Positions 1-8,617 of a stretch of DNA of 33,759 nt are shown piece by piece; positions within the stretch are counted from its first letter, which is position 1, and each line of letters starts with the position of its first letter. Location of the stretch: positions 1 to 33,759 of the IMG/VR virus record IMGVR_UViG_3300030110_003973; one strand, written 5' to 3'. Below the pieces are notes generated by a model. That model saw nothing but the letters and a program-made list of their open reading frames with translations, searched no databases and was not told the DNA's origin. The stretch comes from a virus. Position numbers and translations under genes: made by a program.

Positions 1-290
1 CCCTGTCCCTTCTCCAACTTGGTCGAGTAGTTGGCCGTTCCAATCTTGCTTGGCTCGGTGACTGCGTTGTCGTCTAGTGGGAAGTCGAAGGACCCGGTGA
101 CACCAGTGTACCACTTGAAGTCCATCCAAGGTACGGAGCGCACTCCGACAACCTTTGTTCCTACTGCGATTGTAGTGGATTGCAGTTGAATGAAGTCTCT
201 TAGAGTCTGCTCCAAGACTGCATCGCCCGTTGAAAAGGGTCCTGTTGCTGCTTCCACGTTAAGTATTTGTTCTAAAGTATCTTTTGCCAT
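1..290 (-). CDS. Major capsid protein, N-terminal part (runs off left edge)
   Basis: The reading frame opens at an ATG at 290 and continues unbroken past position 1, so only about 96 N-terminal residues are seen (MAKDTLEQILNVEAATG at the start, then a segment around VPWMDFKWY). A GGTGAT ribosome binding site lies just upstream of the ATG. I call it the major capsid protein mainly from context: it is the last gene of a portal, protease/scaffold, decoration series, where HK97-fold phages and archaeal tailed viruses put the capsid gene. The N-terminal text is compatible with an HK97-type N-arm but carries no decisive motif. The C-terminal two thirds or more is outside the window. Confidence 0.7.
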   Translation of the reverse strand, partial: MAKDTLEQILNVEAATGPFSTGDAVLEQTLRDFIQLQSTTIAVGTKVVGVRSVPWMDFKWYTGVTGSFDFPLDDNAVTEPSKIGTANYSTKLEKGQ

Positions 291-304
291 TCTTAATCAC
301 CATC

Positions 305-772
305 CTATGTGTTCTGTCCCGCTTCCGCGAAAGCAGTGTTTACTAGAACCATCTGCCCCTCGGTTGCTCCCGAATCACCTGCGCCGTTTAGTGCAAGAGC
401 AGCAGTTGCGCTGGTCATTACCTTTCCGACGTAGATACCGAGTTTCTTTTCTGAGTTGTCCTGCGAATCAAGCGCAAGACCGTTTGCGCCGGCATAAACT
501 ATCATACCGGGCTTGAAGGTCTGATTGTTCAAAGCCTGCACCATTAGAACTCCGCCTAGTGGGTAGTAGGAGACTGTTGCTCCCGCAGCATCCAGAGTAC
601 CGTCTGTCCTGCTGCTCTCACCTGCTGAGATACCGAGTGCAAACTTTGCATCGGCTCCCAAGTACAGTGCGTTATCTGATTGGTCTGCGTAAAGAATCTT
701 ACCGGGACCCTTAACCGTCTGACCTGCATACATTACCCCGTGAACCGGGTCCATTCCTTGTCCATATACCAT
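305..772 (-). CDS. Small capsid decoration/stabilisation-like protein
   Basis: A 155-residue protein, glycine/alanine rich and predicted all-beta, with segments such as GQTVKGPGKILYADQSDN and FKPGMIVYAGANGL. This style resembles the gpD/DUF2190 head-decoration proteins that lie between protease/scaffold and major capsid genes in many HK97-type phages. Its ATG follows the stop of the protease gene by one base and has a GGAGATGAG ribosome binding site; the capsid gene starts 14 nt after its stop. The family call rests on position, size and composition rather than a catalytic motif. It could also be a minor head protein. Confidence 0.6.
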   Translation of the reverse strand: MVYGQGMDPVHGVMYAGQTVKGPGKILYADQSDNALYLGADAKFALGISAGESSRTDGTLDAAGATVSYYPLGGVLMVQALNNQTFKPGMIVYAGANGLALDSQDNSEKKLGIYVGKVMTSATAALALNGAGDSGATEGQMVLVNTAFAEAGQNT

Positions 773-773
773 T

Positions 774-2711
774 TTATCTCATCTCCTTTATTTCTTCGTA
801 GGTTTTGGCTCTCATGTTGCCTTCATCCCCTGCGAGTGTTCCGTTCCATGCGCTTGCCCAAGCGTTGTATGCGCGTCCGTAGATTTCCTCATCGGACTCT
901 ACAAGCCTGCCGTTTAGGAAGTTAGCCACAACTGGCTTCTCTTCTTCATCGGATGCGACAACTGGTGTCTCCATCTCGGCAGGGCTATCATCTATAGGCT
1001 TCATTTCGACTGCGACTGGCTCTGGGTGGGAAGCCTCCCACGAAGCAATCAGATTCTCAAGAGTCTCTGACTGTAGGTCTTCGTGACCGGACATTCCTAT
1101 CTCAGTTGCCTTCTCTACTAGAGAAGCGCGAGCCTCCTCAGCGCGGGCCTCGTCCATAGCCTCAAACTCCGCAACGCGGGAAGAAGCAAGCACTAGGTCT
1201 GCCTTAAGGGACTCAATCTGAGCCTCGTAGTCTATTTCTGGGGTTACAATTTCTTCTGACATGTCATTCACCAAATCCTTACTAACTCCCGCAGACTTTG
1301 AGTGTGATATAAAGGTTGCCTTCGTTGTTGCCTCCTTTTCCATTCTCTTTATACTTTCTATATTGGCTCGTTCGTAGGCTGGACGGTAAACGATAGCCAA
1401 ATGGTCAAAGGTAAAGTCTTCTCCAAACATAATACCGTTTTCGTCAGCGGAGACAGGAATGCCCGACCCGCCGATGCTAACACCGTAATCTTCTTTCAGG
1501 TACATGCCGGACTCTAAAGTTTCAAACAACTGTGGTTCGGTTACGTGTGCGACATATCTAACTTCATACCCACCCGCTATAGTAGGTAAGAAAGTAGCAG
1601 AAGTAATTACCCCAACATTTGCCTTGACTATACCTCCATCTGTGTTGCGACCAAAGCCCCCCTCTCCCTCAATCGGGTCAGGATGGTCTAATGTGAGGTC
1701 TGCGCCCTCCATTTGTCGCGCAACTTGTCTCGCACCCTCTTTTGTCAAAGCCCACTTGTTCTTATTCATACCATCATGGAAAGCAATGCCCATAATTTCG
1801 ATAACAGTATTTCCTGTGGATGCTTCTACAAAGGCGTTAGTGGCATCTATTGAAAGGTCAAGCGTCACGGCAACCTTTCTGCACTCACCGTCAACAAATT
1901 CTTCGTCTATACCGCACTCAGAAGCATATTTCTTTTTGTACATACCTGCCTCTTCCTCTTCTTCTTTGTAGCCTTCTACGTCAAACTCATGGCCTTCATG
2001 CGCTTTCATGCACTCTTCTCGGCTGTTACCCATCGCCTGACACCTTGACATAAACGCTTCGTGACTTTCACCATCTTTGGGAGAGGGAAGTGCTGCTTCC
2101 TTGGATACATTCATACAATCACCCATTTCAGCGCACTTTGCCTGTGTCATGCAATCAGCGCAAACTTTGTAATCTGCTTCTGCCGCCTTTTTAATAGGCA
2201 CACAATTAGGAACTTTTCGCCCGTTCTTCATCTTCATCCCGTATTGCTCATAGCCTTCGGTGCAGGGGTCATTCTTCCTCTTTGCTAGACTCTCGATTTC
2301 TTCTGGGCCTTCTTCATCATCGTCATCATCATTGCATCCACAACCACAAGGAGCGGAGGCTTCGACCTTTGTACCGCCTCGCCACTGCCTGCAAGACCAA
2401 TAACGCGCCTTCCACTTTGGGCCGGGAGAATCGCAGTTGTGTCGGCTTCGGAAGTTCTTTCTTCTTTCGGGGTCATCTCTCTTGATTTCCATGTTGGGGT
2501 CGCCAAACCTTACGATAACCACGGTGCCACTACCATTCTTGGTGTAAACGCCGAACTTCTTGTTTGCTCCGGGTGTACGGAAAGGCTTGTTAAGAGTAAC
2601 CTTTCGACCTTGATACTCTGCTGCTATTGCATTTTGACTTTCATCAACCACATGTTCATTCCAATTTTCGTAGGCTACAACCTCTCCACCACAACCACAT
2701 CCGCACGACAT
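774..2711 (-). CDS. Prohead protease/scaffold fusion with Cys-rich N-terminal extension
   Basis: 645 residues with a composite layout. Residues 1-10 and 121-126 are CGCGC-rich. Residues 35-110 form a basic domain (VTLNKPFRTPG, FGDPNMEIKRDDPERR, RARYWSC-like ending) that I recognise from capsid-assembly proteins of marine phages. Residues 125-280 are acidic with paired cysteines. Residues 300-460 look like a herpesvirus-assemblin/S78-type prohead protease, with His343 in LDHPD, Ser412 in VSIGGSG and a closing strand HLAIVYRPAY. Residues 490-540 are charged and helical, as in scaffolds. The family cleaves scaffold and capsid during head maturation. A TTAATAAAT box about 26 nt before the ATG suggests its own leaderless promoter. 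The exact catalytic residues are inferred. Confidence 0.75.
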   Translation of the reverse strand: MSCGCGCGGEVVAYENWNEHVVDESQNAIAAEYQGRKVTLNKPFRTPGANKKFGVYTKNGSGTVVIVRFGDPNMEIKRDDPERRKNFRSRHNCDSPGPKWKARYWSCRQWRGGTKVEASAPCGCGCNDDDDDEEGPEEIESLAKRKNDPCTEGYEQYGMKMKNGRKVPNCVPIKKAAEADYKVCADCMTQAKCAEMGDCMNVSKEAALPSPKDGESHEAFMSRCQAMGNSREECMKAHEGHEFDVEGYKEEEEEAGMYKKKYASECGIDEEFVDGECRKVAVTLDLSIDATNAFVEASTGNTVIEIMGIAFHDGMNKNKWALTKEGARQVARQMEGADLTLDHPDPIEGEGGFGRNTDGGIVKANVGVITSATFLPTIAGGYEVRYVAHVTEPQLFETLESGMYLKEDYGVSIGGSGIPVSADENGIMFGEDFTFDHLAIVYRPAYERANIESIKRMEKEATTKATFISHSKSAGVSKDLVNDMSEEIVTPEIDYEAQIESLKADLVLASSRVAEFEAMDEARAEEARASLVEKATEIGMSGHEDLQSETLENLIASWEASHPEPVAVEMKPIDDSPAEMETPVVASDEEEKPVVANFLNGRLVESDEEIYGRAYNAWASAWNGTLAGDEGNMRAKTYEEIKEMR

Positions 2712-2737
2712 GGTAGCCCGACGCCTTATGTGATTTA

Positions 2738-2848
2738 TTAATGCTTCTTTCTTCTTCTATAAGAACGCTTGGCCCACCAAATGGAAAATCCCCAATTCAT
2801 TGCGCCTATCAATACTATACCTAAAGGAACTATATGATTTGAGTCCAT
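2738..2848 (-). CDS. 36-residue single-pass membrane peptide
   Basis: A short frame starting at ATG 2848, inside the last codons of the upstream membrane-protein gene, and ending at TAA 2738. It has a hydrophobic segment (IVPLGIVLIGAMNWGFSIWW) followed by a strongly basic tail (KRSYRRRKKH), a one-pass N-out/C-in topology by the positive-inside rule. Overlap with the previous stop and lack of any other gene in the gap support it. Function unknown; a virion or lysis membrane peptide is possible. The TATA-like element of the protease gene lies at its 3' end. Confidence 0.5.
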   Translation of the reverse strand: MDSNHIVPLGIVLIGAMNWGFSIWWAKRSYRRRKKH

Positions 2849-3753
2849 AGTGTATCCGACAACTCCCCATCATAGTACAGATTAAAATTTACGCCATAAG
2901 ATTCTTCATACCTTTCTGCTATGTCATAGAAATCTAAGTATTTAGTATCCCACTCCATATGATATGTAGTAAAATTATCCTCAGTGTATATCAGGGTGTT
3001 GTTACGACTATCCAATAATTCTACTTGCATTGTAAAGGTTACGTTGGCTTGACAGGAAAAATCAACATCAAACTCGTTGTAGACCGAAGTGTTGTTTTCG
3101 GCCCAATATGAAATTGCATCATATATGTATGCGTAACAGTCTTCTGTTATCTCTTCCTCTTCTTCGGGATATTCACAAGAGCCATCTTCGTGCGTAGCAG
3201 TTTCGTTGTAGTTTATTGCCGCAGGGTCAGTGCAACCATAGATTGCATTTTCCTCTTCTGCTATGTCGTACTCAAAGTCTATTAACTCCAAAGCGTAAAG
3301 GAATATACTACCATTTTCTACTAAAATATTTACTCTGTGTGTGCCTTCTGAAATATTTTCAAAAGTAAATAATCCAGTATCGGTATTTCTAAATGGCGTA
3401 CTTTCTTCAATATACTCTTCTCCCTCAAAGGTCACATTATAGAAGACAGTGTGGACGTTGTTGCACCATGCATCATCTAGAATATCCACTGTGACGTACA
3501 AATCACCATCAACAATATAGTGGTCTGCTACAATCAACCAATCTTCTTCACAGTCAGGAAGGTAAGGGTTGCGGTCTGGGTCATCGCCAACCCAATCAAC
3601 AAGCGAATCTACCGCGAAGGAGATAAAACCGACTTCGTTAAGACCTGCTAGGAGCATGGCTATGACTGAGCCTATCGTAATCATCAAGGCTCGCAATTCT
3701 TGAAATCGCGCATTTAATTCCTGAATGATGTTCTGTTCCTCATCTCCGCTCAT
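2830..3753 (-). CDS. Acidic membrane-anchored protein with CTDPxAxNY..DGSC motif
   Basis: About 307 residues from the ATG at 3753; an in-frame TTG at 3783 would overlap the portal stop and give 317. A hydrophobic stretch near the N-terminus (ITIGSVIAMLLAGLNEVGF) should span or anchor in the membrane. The rest is very acidic and beta-like. In the middle lies CTDPAAINY followed by an acidic loop and DGSC, the calcium-loop-like motif found in many secreted proteins of marine bacteria and Marine Group II archaea; an EEEE run follows. It sits between portal and protease, an unusual slot for an ectodomain protein. It may be a minor virion or spike-like protein. Function is inferred only. Confidence 0.6.
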   Translation of the reverse strand: MSGDEEQNIIQELNARFQELRALMITIGSVIAMLLAGLNEVGFISFAVDSLVDWVGDDPDRNPYLPDCEEDWLIVADHYIVDGDLYVTVDILDDAWCNNVHTVFYNVTFEGEEYIEESTPFRNTDTGLFTFENISEGTHRVNILVENGSIFLYALELIDFEYDIAEEENAIYGCTDPAAINYNETATHEDGSCEYPEEEEEITEDCYAYIYDAISYWAENNTSVYNEFDVDFSCQANVTFTMQVELLDSRNNTLIYTEDNFTTYHMEWDTKYLDFYDIAERYEESYGVNFNLYYDGELSDTLWTQII

Positions 3754-3775
3754 ACTATTGTCATAAAAGAAGTGA

Positions 3776-5179
3776 TTATTCAATATTTTCTTCTGCGCCC
3801 GGTTGTGAGTTTTCGCGCGGCAACTCAGTATCTACTCCTTCGGGAGTAGTATTGGTCGGAGTTTCATCTTTTCTTTCATTTCCCTCTGGTGCGTCTGGAA
3901 GGTTTAGAATATCAAGTGCTTGATTGAGTGTTAGAATGCCTGCGTCGTATCCCATAGTGACTCTTTGCATGACGTTAAGTGGGGTTTCACTATCCATAGC
4001 GTCAAAGCGAATTGTAGGCAAGTCTGCCTTTTTATGCTCTATCCCCAAAAGATTCAAGTGTATAGAAAATAAATCCATACAATGCGCGGCTAAGATACTG
4101 TGCATTCGGCTGATGGCTTGTACGGCCCATAGGTTAGCGTTGAAAGTTGCGGCGAATGTGCTACCCCTTTCCTGCCCTGCGGCCACTCTAGGCACCTGTA
4201 GCACGGCTGCTATATCTGCGTTTATAGCATCCAAGAAGTCGCCACTGTTAGGTAGGCTGTTCTCTAGATTTACGTGGTGCAAGTCAACGTAGTGTGGCAG
4301 CACAGGTATTTGGTCGCCTCGTAGTCCCTCGAATAGTTTGATAACTTCACCCATAATGTGATTTAATCTTTCACTTTGCTCGGCGGGGTCTTGAATGTGT
4401 TCTATAGCAGACTTGTCAATAGTGATGTACTGCTTGGTCATGCTGTCTTCTAAAGATAGGCGGTTGTTTAGACTGTTGTACTTCATGCGGATTGCTTGCT
4501 TGAGCGCGGAAAATCGGGATGCGCCCCAGACGCCGTAGGTCTTTCTACCCTTGTTGTCCACAAACCAATTGCTTCGATAGTCTACGCGGATGTGTAGAAT
4601 TTCGCTGGCAGGTATCTCGCGCGTATTAAGTTTCATTTCGCGTAATAGATACTTAGTTGCTCTAGTGATTGGGTTGTCTTCGGTAGCATCAAAAGTGCTA
4701 TCAAGCCCGCCTCGTTCATCAACGATGGTGATTTGCTTGACGGGTAGGCTTTGTAGAGCGGTAATTCCTTCTGCCTGCTTTCCTACTATCTTGTTGATGT
4801 CGTTTCCGTAGACCATCAAGTTTCTGAGAGCGGTAATCAGAATGTCATCGAAGTCTAGCGTGTCCTCGACCAACTCACGTATAGCGTTTCTGATAGTAGC
4901 GTTTTTTCCCTTGTTGTAGTTTATCTCGTAATTGTTGGCCGTGAGGCTGACTGCGCGAACTGCACCGTTTAGTTCGGGGTCTAGTTTGAGCATAAGGTCA
5001 TACATGTCAAACTCGTTGTCATAATTACTGTCCTTGTTGAGCCTCTCCGTGTCTCTTACAAGGTCTGGAATGCCTGCCACTGCCTTAAATCCTTCTTTTT
5101 TCATACCTACTCTCTTATTTAGTTGTGGAGTTTCCTCGTTTGTCGAGGCCCAAAACTGATACCACTTACGCTCGGCCAT
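3776..5179 (-). CDS. Portal protein
   Basis: 467 residues with portal-family features: an N-terminal helical region ending in YDLMLKLDPELNGAVRAV, a mixed wing (LMVYGNDINKIVG, LPVKQITIVDERGG), the clip/stem stretch, a long helix region (SRFSALKQAIRMKYNSLNNRLSLEDSM) and a terminal segment APEGNERKDE. The family forms the dodecameric DNA channel at the capsid vertex and docks the terminase. It is the first gene of the minus-strand morphogenesis operon; ATG 5179 has a TTAATAAA box centred about 28 nt upstream, implying a leaderless or nearly leaderless transcript. Length is normal for the family. Confidence 0.85.
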   Translation of the reverse strand: MAERKWYQFWASTNEETPQLNKRVGMKKEGFKAVAGIPDLVRDTERLNKDSNYDNEFDMYDLMLKLDPELNGAVRAVSLTANNYEINYNKGKNATIRNAIRELVEDTLDFDDILITALRNLMVYGNDINKIVGKQAEGITALQSLPVKQITIVDERGGLDSTFDATEDNPITRATKYLLREMKLNTREIPASEILHIRVDYRSNWFVDNKGRKTYGVWGASRFSALKQAIRMKYNSLNNRLSLEDSMTKQYITIDKSAIEHIQDPAEQSERLNHIMGEVIKLFEGLRGDQIPVLPHYVDLHHVNLENSLPNSGDFLDAINADIAAVLQVPRVAAGQERGSTFAATFNANLWAVQAISRMHSILAAHCMDLFSIHLNLLGIEHKKADLPTIRFDAMDSETPLNVMQRVTMGYDAGILTLNQALDILNLPDAPEGNERKDETPTNTTPEGVDTELPRENSQPGAEENIE

Positions 5180-5216
5180 GTTTATACCTAAATACGACTG
5201 TTTATTAACCTTTTCC

Positions 5217-5315
5217 CTATATTTTTCTTTTTTTTCCGTTATTTACTGAAAAAATAAAACGTGCTACTGCGCTATTTATTTCTATTTGTTTAATTCTTTC
5301 TATAACATGTTTCAT
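5217..5315 (-). CDS. Possible 32-residue basic peptide
   Basis: ATG 5315 to TAG 5217 encodes a lysine-rich peptide beginning MKHVIERIKQIEI and ending GKKRKI. A TTATAG-like box lies about 21 nt upstream, slightly too close for a standard leaderless start. It sits in the divergent intergenic region in A/T-rich DNA where chance frames are common. Included as a candidate only; no recognised family. Confidence 0.22.
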   Translation of the reverse strand: MKHVIERIKQIEINSAVARFIFSVNNGKKRKI

Positions 5316-5486
5316 AATTACTATTACTTCTCTATAAGTTATCTTAACAAGTAGTGGGAAGAGCCGGCCCCCATCTAAAAACACTATTGAAACAAAAAAA
5401 GAATTAGAAAGTATGCTTGCAGTATAGCGGTTTATTTTTTTGGTAATCAGCAAAATGAATAAAACTAATACTGCTCACCGCAACGG

Positions 5487-5494
5487 TTATATAT
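5487..5494 (+). promoter_or_regulatory. TATA box of the metallophosphoesterase/terminase operon
   Basis: TTATATAT centred 26-27 nt before the ATG at 5517, the spacing expected for an archaeal leaderless transcript; no ribosome binding site is present before this ATG, which agrees. Confidence 0.7.
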
Positions 5495-5516
5495 CCCCCA
5501 CTCTTCGATTAGTTTA

Positions 5517-7046
5517 ATGGCCGCAGGGGGGCGAAACTATTCCGGTCGAGTTAAGATGCTCGGCGGAGAAGACCTAATTACGAAGTATGCTAAGGAAATG
5601 GAATTTGAAAGCGAGAGTCATTTTGCTAGATTCCTACATGAACTTGAACCTACACGAAGCGTTGACGGGTGGCGCAATGCAATCTTTAGATGGAAGAAAA
5701 AGGGTGGGCAGATAACCTACACTGTGTTTAACGGAAAAAAGAGTAAGAAAAACGACCCGACTTTTGCTACGCATGTACCAGACGAGATTAAGAGTGAGTA
5801 TGCTATAGAGCCACCAAAGGGGATGAAGACTTATTATGATGATGAGAAGGATATATACCTTACGTTTATACCGCAGGCTAATCAAATTATCGAAGTAGAT
5901 GGCAACACACATCGTAAGATGAAAAAGCACTACTCTAATGAAGGCGGAAGGCTTACTGTTGCTGATATGGCAACCGAGTATGAATTTCCTATACTGTGGA
6001 TGCAGGATTACGTCAAAGCCCATAATTGGCGACATCCTATGAGTCCTTATACTGATGAGGAAATTATAAACAAGACTGAGGATGAGTTAGTAGTAGACTA
6101 TCTAGAGTTAAAGAGAAACTCGGCTATCAAGAGGTCACAAAGAGCGCATTACAATGCTATGGCTAAAGCCGCTCATAAGTGGCGTAATCTTGACGAGGCA
6201 TTCTACAAGGATTTCAAAGATTCTCTTGGCGAAGGTTGTTTACCGAGAAAAAAGGCACCTAAGATTAAAATGGGTGAAACTAACCCATATGCAATTGTTC
6301 TTTCTCCTACTGACTTGCACTATGGCTCTTCTTGCTGGGTTGACGAAACAGGTAACAAGTACGATACAGAAGAGGCCAAAGGGCGTTTGATGGACAGGAC
6401 TGAAAACCTCATATCTCGTATGCCGGGTCGTCCTGACAAGATATTCTTGGCTACGGGGTCTGATTGGTTTCACATTGACAATGAACAAGGTATGACTACC
6501 AGCGGTACTCCACAGGATATGTCTACAAGCCCTAGTCAAATCTTTATGGACGGTTGTGAGTTGGCGCGCGAGCATATAGAGTTACTGCGTATGGTTTCTC
6601 CTGTAGAGGTTATTTTCATGCGCGGTAATCACGACAGGCATCTTGCTCTTGCTTTGATGATGTATCTAAAAGCCATCTACGAAGAGGTTGACGATGTAAA
6701 TGTAGTTGTTGACCCTAAACTACGTCAGTATGTCTCCTACGGCAACACGCTGTTTGGGTTTACTCACGGCGATGGTGTAAAGGGTATGGATTTACCCTCT
6801 CTTATGGCTAAGGAGGCATGGCAAGAGTGGGGTTCCTGTGAGAACAAGATATGGTTCCACGGTCATCTGCACCATCAGTCTGTAATAGAAAAGGGCGGGG
6901 CTATGGTTGTGCAGTTGCCTTCTTTAGCAGGTGACGACAGATGGCACTACAGGAAGGGTTATGTCCTGTCTAGACCCGGTTTATGCGCTCATATGATTGA
7001 TGAGAAGTTAGGGCTGGTTGGAAACCTGTTTGCTCCGGTGATATAA
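5517..7046 (+). CDS. Calcineurin-like metallophosphoesterase with helical DNA-binding-like N-terminus
   Basis: 509 residues. The C-terminal half carries the metallophosphoesterase motifs in order: D266-L-H268, G314-S-D316, G370-N-H-D373, H417-G-D and G449-H-L-H-H453, which bind two metal ions in this fold. The first aspartate block reads GSD rather than GD, a mild variant. Residues 1-60 and about 145-235 are helical and basic, with a helix-turn-helix-like segment (LTVADMATEYEFPILWMQDYVKAHNW) resembling small-terminase or homeodomain-like DNA-binding regions. It is transcribed from its own TATA box and directly precedes terminase, suggesting a job in genome processing or packaging. The enzyme fold is secure; substrate and N-terminal function are inferred. 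Confidence 0.85.
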   Translation: MAAGGRNYSGRVKMLGGEDLITKYAKEMEFESESHFARFLHELEPTRSVDGWRNAIFRWKKKGGQITYTVFNGKKSKKNDPTFATHVPDEIKSEYAIEPPKGMKTYYDDEKDIYLTFIPQANQIIEVDGNTHRKMKKHYSNEGGRLTVADMATEYEFPILWMQDYVKAHNWRHPMSPYTDEEIINKTEDELVVDYLELKRNSAIKRSQRAHYNAMAKAAHKWRNLDEAFYKDFKDSLGEGCLPRKKAPKIKMGETNPYAIVLSPTDLHYGSSCWVDETGNKYDTEEAKGRLMDRTENLISRMPGRPDKIFLATGSDWFHIDNEQGMTTSGTPQDMSTSPSQIFMDGCELAREHIELLRMVSPVEVIFMRGNHDRHLALALMMYLKAIYEEVDDVNVVVDPKLRQYVSYGNTLFGFTHGDGVKGMDLPSLMAKEAWQEWGSCENKIWFHGHLHHQSVIEKGGAMVVQLPSLAGDDRWHYRKGYVLSRPGLCAHMIDEKLGLVGNLFAPVI

Positions 7047-7111
7047 TGGTTGAAGGTATTGTTATATATATTATAGGCTTTCTCATTCTTTGGAAAACCT
7101 CGGTGAGATAA
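7046..7111 (+). CDS. 21-residue membrane peptide between phosphoesterase and terminase
   Basis: ATG 7046 overlaps the TAA of the upstream gene (TAATG), and the TAA overlaps the terminase ATG in the same way. A perfect GGTGAT site sits three nt before the ATG. The product is almost wholly hydrophobic (EGIVIYIIGFLILW) with a short basic end, a minimal transmembrane peptide. Part of its coding sequence doubles as an A/T-rich TATA-like stretch (7061-7077) that may promote terminase expression. It could be a holin-like or membrane-targeting peptide, or merely a leader that couples terminase translation. Confidence 0.5.
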   Translation: MVEGIVIYIIGFLILWKTSVR

Positions 7112-8616
7112 TGAGTAGTTTTAATCTTGACTTCTCGATGGAAAGGTCACGCAACGATGTGTCCTATTTCTACCGTTGGTTAGGCTACACTTGGGGAGAG
7201 CATATTGGCGAGTGGATGGATATGTATGGCGAGCGCGATGGCGCTCAGGTTCATAGAGTGTGTGTGATTGCGCCTAGAGACCATAGTAAGTCAACTACTC
7301 TTAGGGTAAAACTATTGCACTGCGCGTTGTTTGAGAAGTGGCGTGACAAGCCGTTTACCTGCTGGCTGTTTTCTGCAAGCAAGGATTTGGCTACTCGGAG
7401 GCTTGAAGAGATAAGAGAGGATATGAAGAGGCACCCGCAATTGTCTAGGTTCTTAAGTAAAAAGAAGGGCAACAAGTTAGAGTTGCACTTTACTAACGGA
7501 GCATGGATAAGGGCTACTAGCGTGGGGGCTGCTATTCGTGGCGAGCATCCTGCTTGTATTGCCTTTGATGACGTGATTGACGATTCTGGTGAAATGGATT
7601 GGACGAATCTTAGAAATTGGTTTAGAAAGAAGGTAACCCCTATGTTGAGTCCGGGTACTTCGATATACTGCGTAGGTACGCCGCTGTCCATGACTGACCT
7701 ATATCACACCGAAATGTTACACAACGATGCTTGGAAGTCTGGTATTTGGTCTAGCATCCCGAATTGGGAGGAGTACAAGGCCGACCCGACTATAGCGCCG
7801 CAGGAGTTGTGGCCTGAGTTTCGCCCTCTTGAGTTCTTGTTAGAGCAGAAAGAGGCCATGGGAGAGTTGTCTTTTATACAGGAGTATTTGTGTAAGGTGA
7901 TTGATGACGAGGCCAGCGTGTATCCGCGCGCACTTACACGAAAGAATCTAGATATGGATTCACTATTAACTAAGGAAAAGTTTGATGACTGTAAATACGT
8001 GATTGGTTTTGACCCAGCACATGGGTTGGGGCAGGACTACTCTGTTATGATATGTCTTAAACAAGATAGTGACGGGTATATACATCTCGTTGACGTTTGG
8101 CGTAGGAATGACTTTCCTCCTGCGAAGCAAGCAGATATGATGATAGAGTGGAGCAAGAGGTATGGTACACCTGCGTTTGCGGTTGAGGCTGTAGGGTTTC
8201 AGCAAATGTACGAGAGTTTGTTGGCACAGAAGGGCGCTGTGATAGATTACAAGCAAAGTAAGGTAAGCAACAAAACGCTAAAGCAAGGTCTTCTCAATAG
8301 AATGAGAGTGTGGTTTGAGCGCGAGTTAGTCTGCTTTCCCTATGGTGATGATGCAACAAGGCAACAAGTTAATATAGTATTAGAAGAACTAGAGAGTCAT
8401 GCGTGGAGGGAGGGTGATATAGTGGATTTGGGTCGTCACAACGACTGTGCTATGGCGCTGGCCCACGCATTAGACCAATTTACACATCGTACTCCTGACT
8501 ATCCCGTAGTTATGGGTACAATGAAAAAGAGTGAGTGGACAGGAGGTGCTTCTAGGACGGGTATTCAGAGAACAGATACAACCGGCTTAGGAGGAAGAGT
8601 GATAAGGAGAGGATAA
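7111..8616 (+). CDS. terL: Terminase large subunit
   Basis: 501 residues from ATG 7111, chosen over the upstream TTG because GGTGAG lies at 7102-7107. ATPase domain: Walker A-type APRDHSKST at residues 54-62, Walker B CIAFDD at 149-154, and a coupling motif around YCVGT. Nuclease domain, RNase H fold: IGFDPAHG..DYS, FAVEAVG and HNDCAMALAHA supply the acidic metal ligands. The family packages DNA into the prohead through the portal and cuts the genome. The start overlaps the stop of the 21-aa peptide, so translation is probably coupled. Length and motif order are normal. Confidence 0.93.
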   Translation: MSSFNLDFSMERSRNDVSYFYRWLGYTWGEHIGEWMDMYGERDGAQVHRVCVIAPRDHSKSTTLRVKLLHCALFEKWRDKPFTCWLFSASKDLATRRLEEIREDMKRHPQLSRFLSKKKGNKLELHFTNGAWIRATSVGAAIRGEHPACIAFDDVIDDSGEMDWTNLRNWFRKKVTPMLSPGTSIYCVGTPLSMTDLYHTEMLHNDAWKSGIWSSIPNWEEYKADPTIAPQELWPEFRPLEFLLEQKEAMGELSFIQEYLCKVIDDEASVYPRALTRKNLDMDSLLTKEKFDDCKYVIGFDPAHGLGQDYSVMICLKQDSDGYIHLVDVWRRNDFPPAKQADMMIEWSKRYGTPAFAVEAVGFQQMYESLLAQKGAVIDYKQSKVSNKTLKQGLLNRMRVWFERELVCFPYGDDATRQQVNIVLEELESHAWREGDIVDLGRHNDCAMALAHALDQFTHRTPDYPVVMGTMKKSEWTGGASRTGIQRTDTTGLGGRVIRRG

Positions 8617-8617
8617 A

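Larger units (their letters stand above)
5180..5516. promoter_or_regulatory. Divergent AT-rich promoter region between portal and metallophosphoesterase
   Basis: 337 bp separating the minus-strand structural operon from the plus-strand packaging operon. It carries a TATA-like TTAATAAA element near 5202-5210 for the portal (minus) and TTATATAT at 5487-5494 for the plus-strand gene, each about 25-28 nt from its start codon. The middle is A/T rich, apart from a short GC patch (GCCGGCCCCC, near 5363-5372). One possible 32-codon minus-strand gene lies inside it. Confidence 0.65.
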
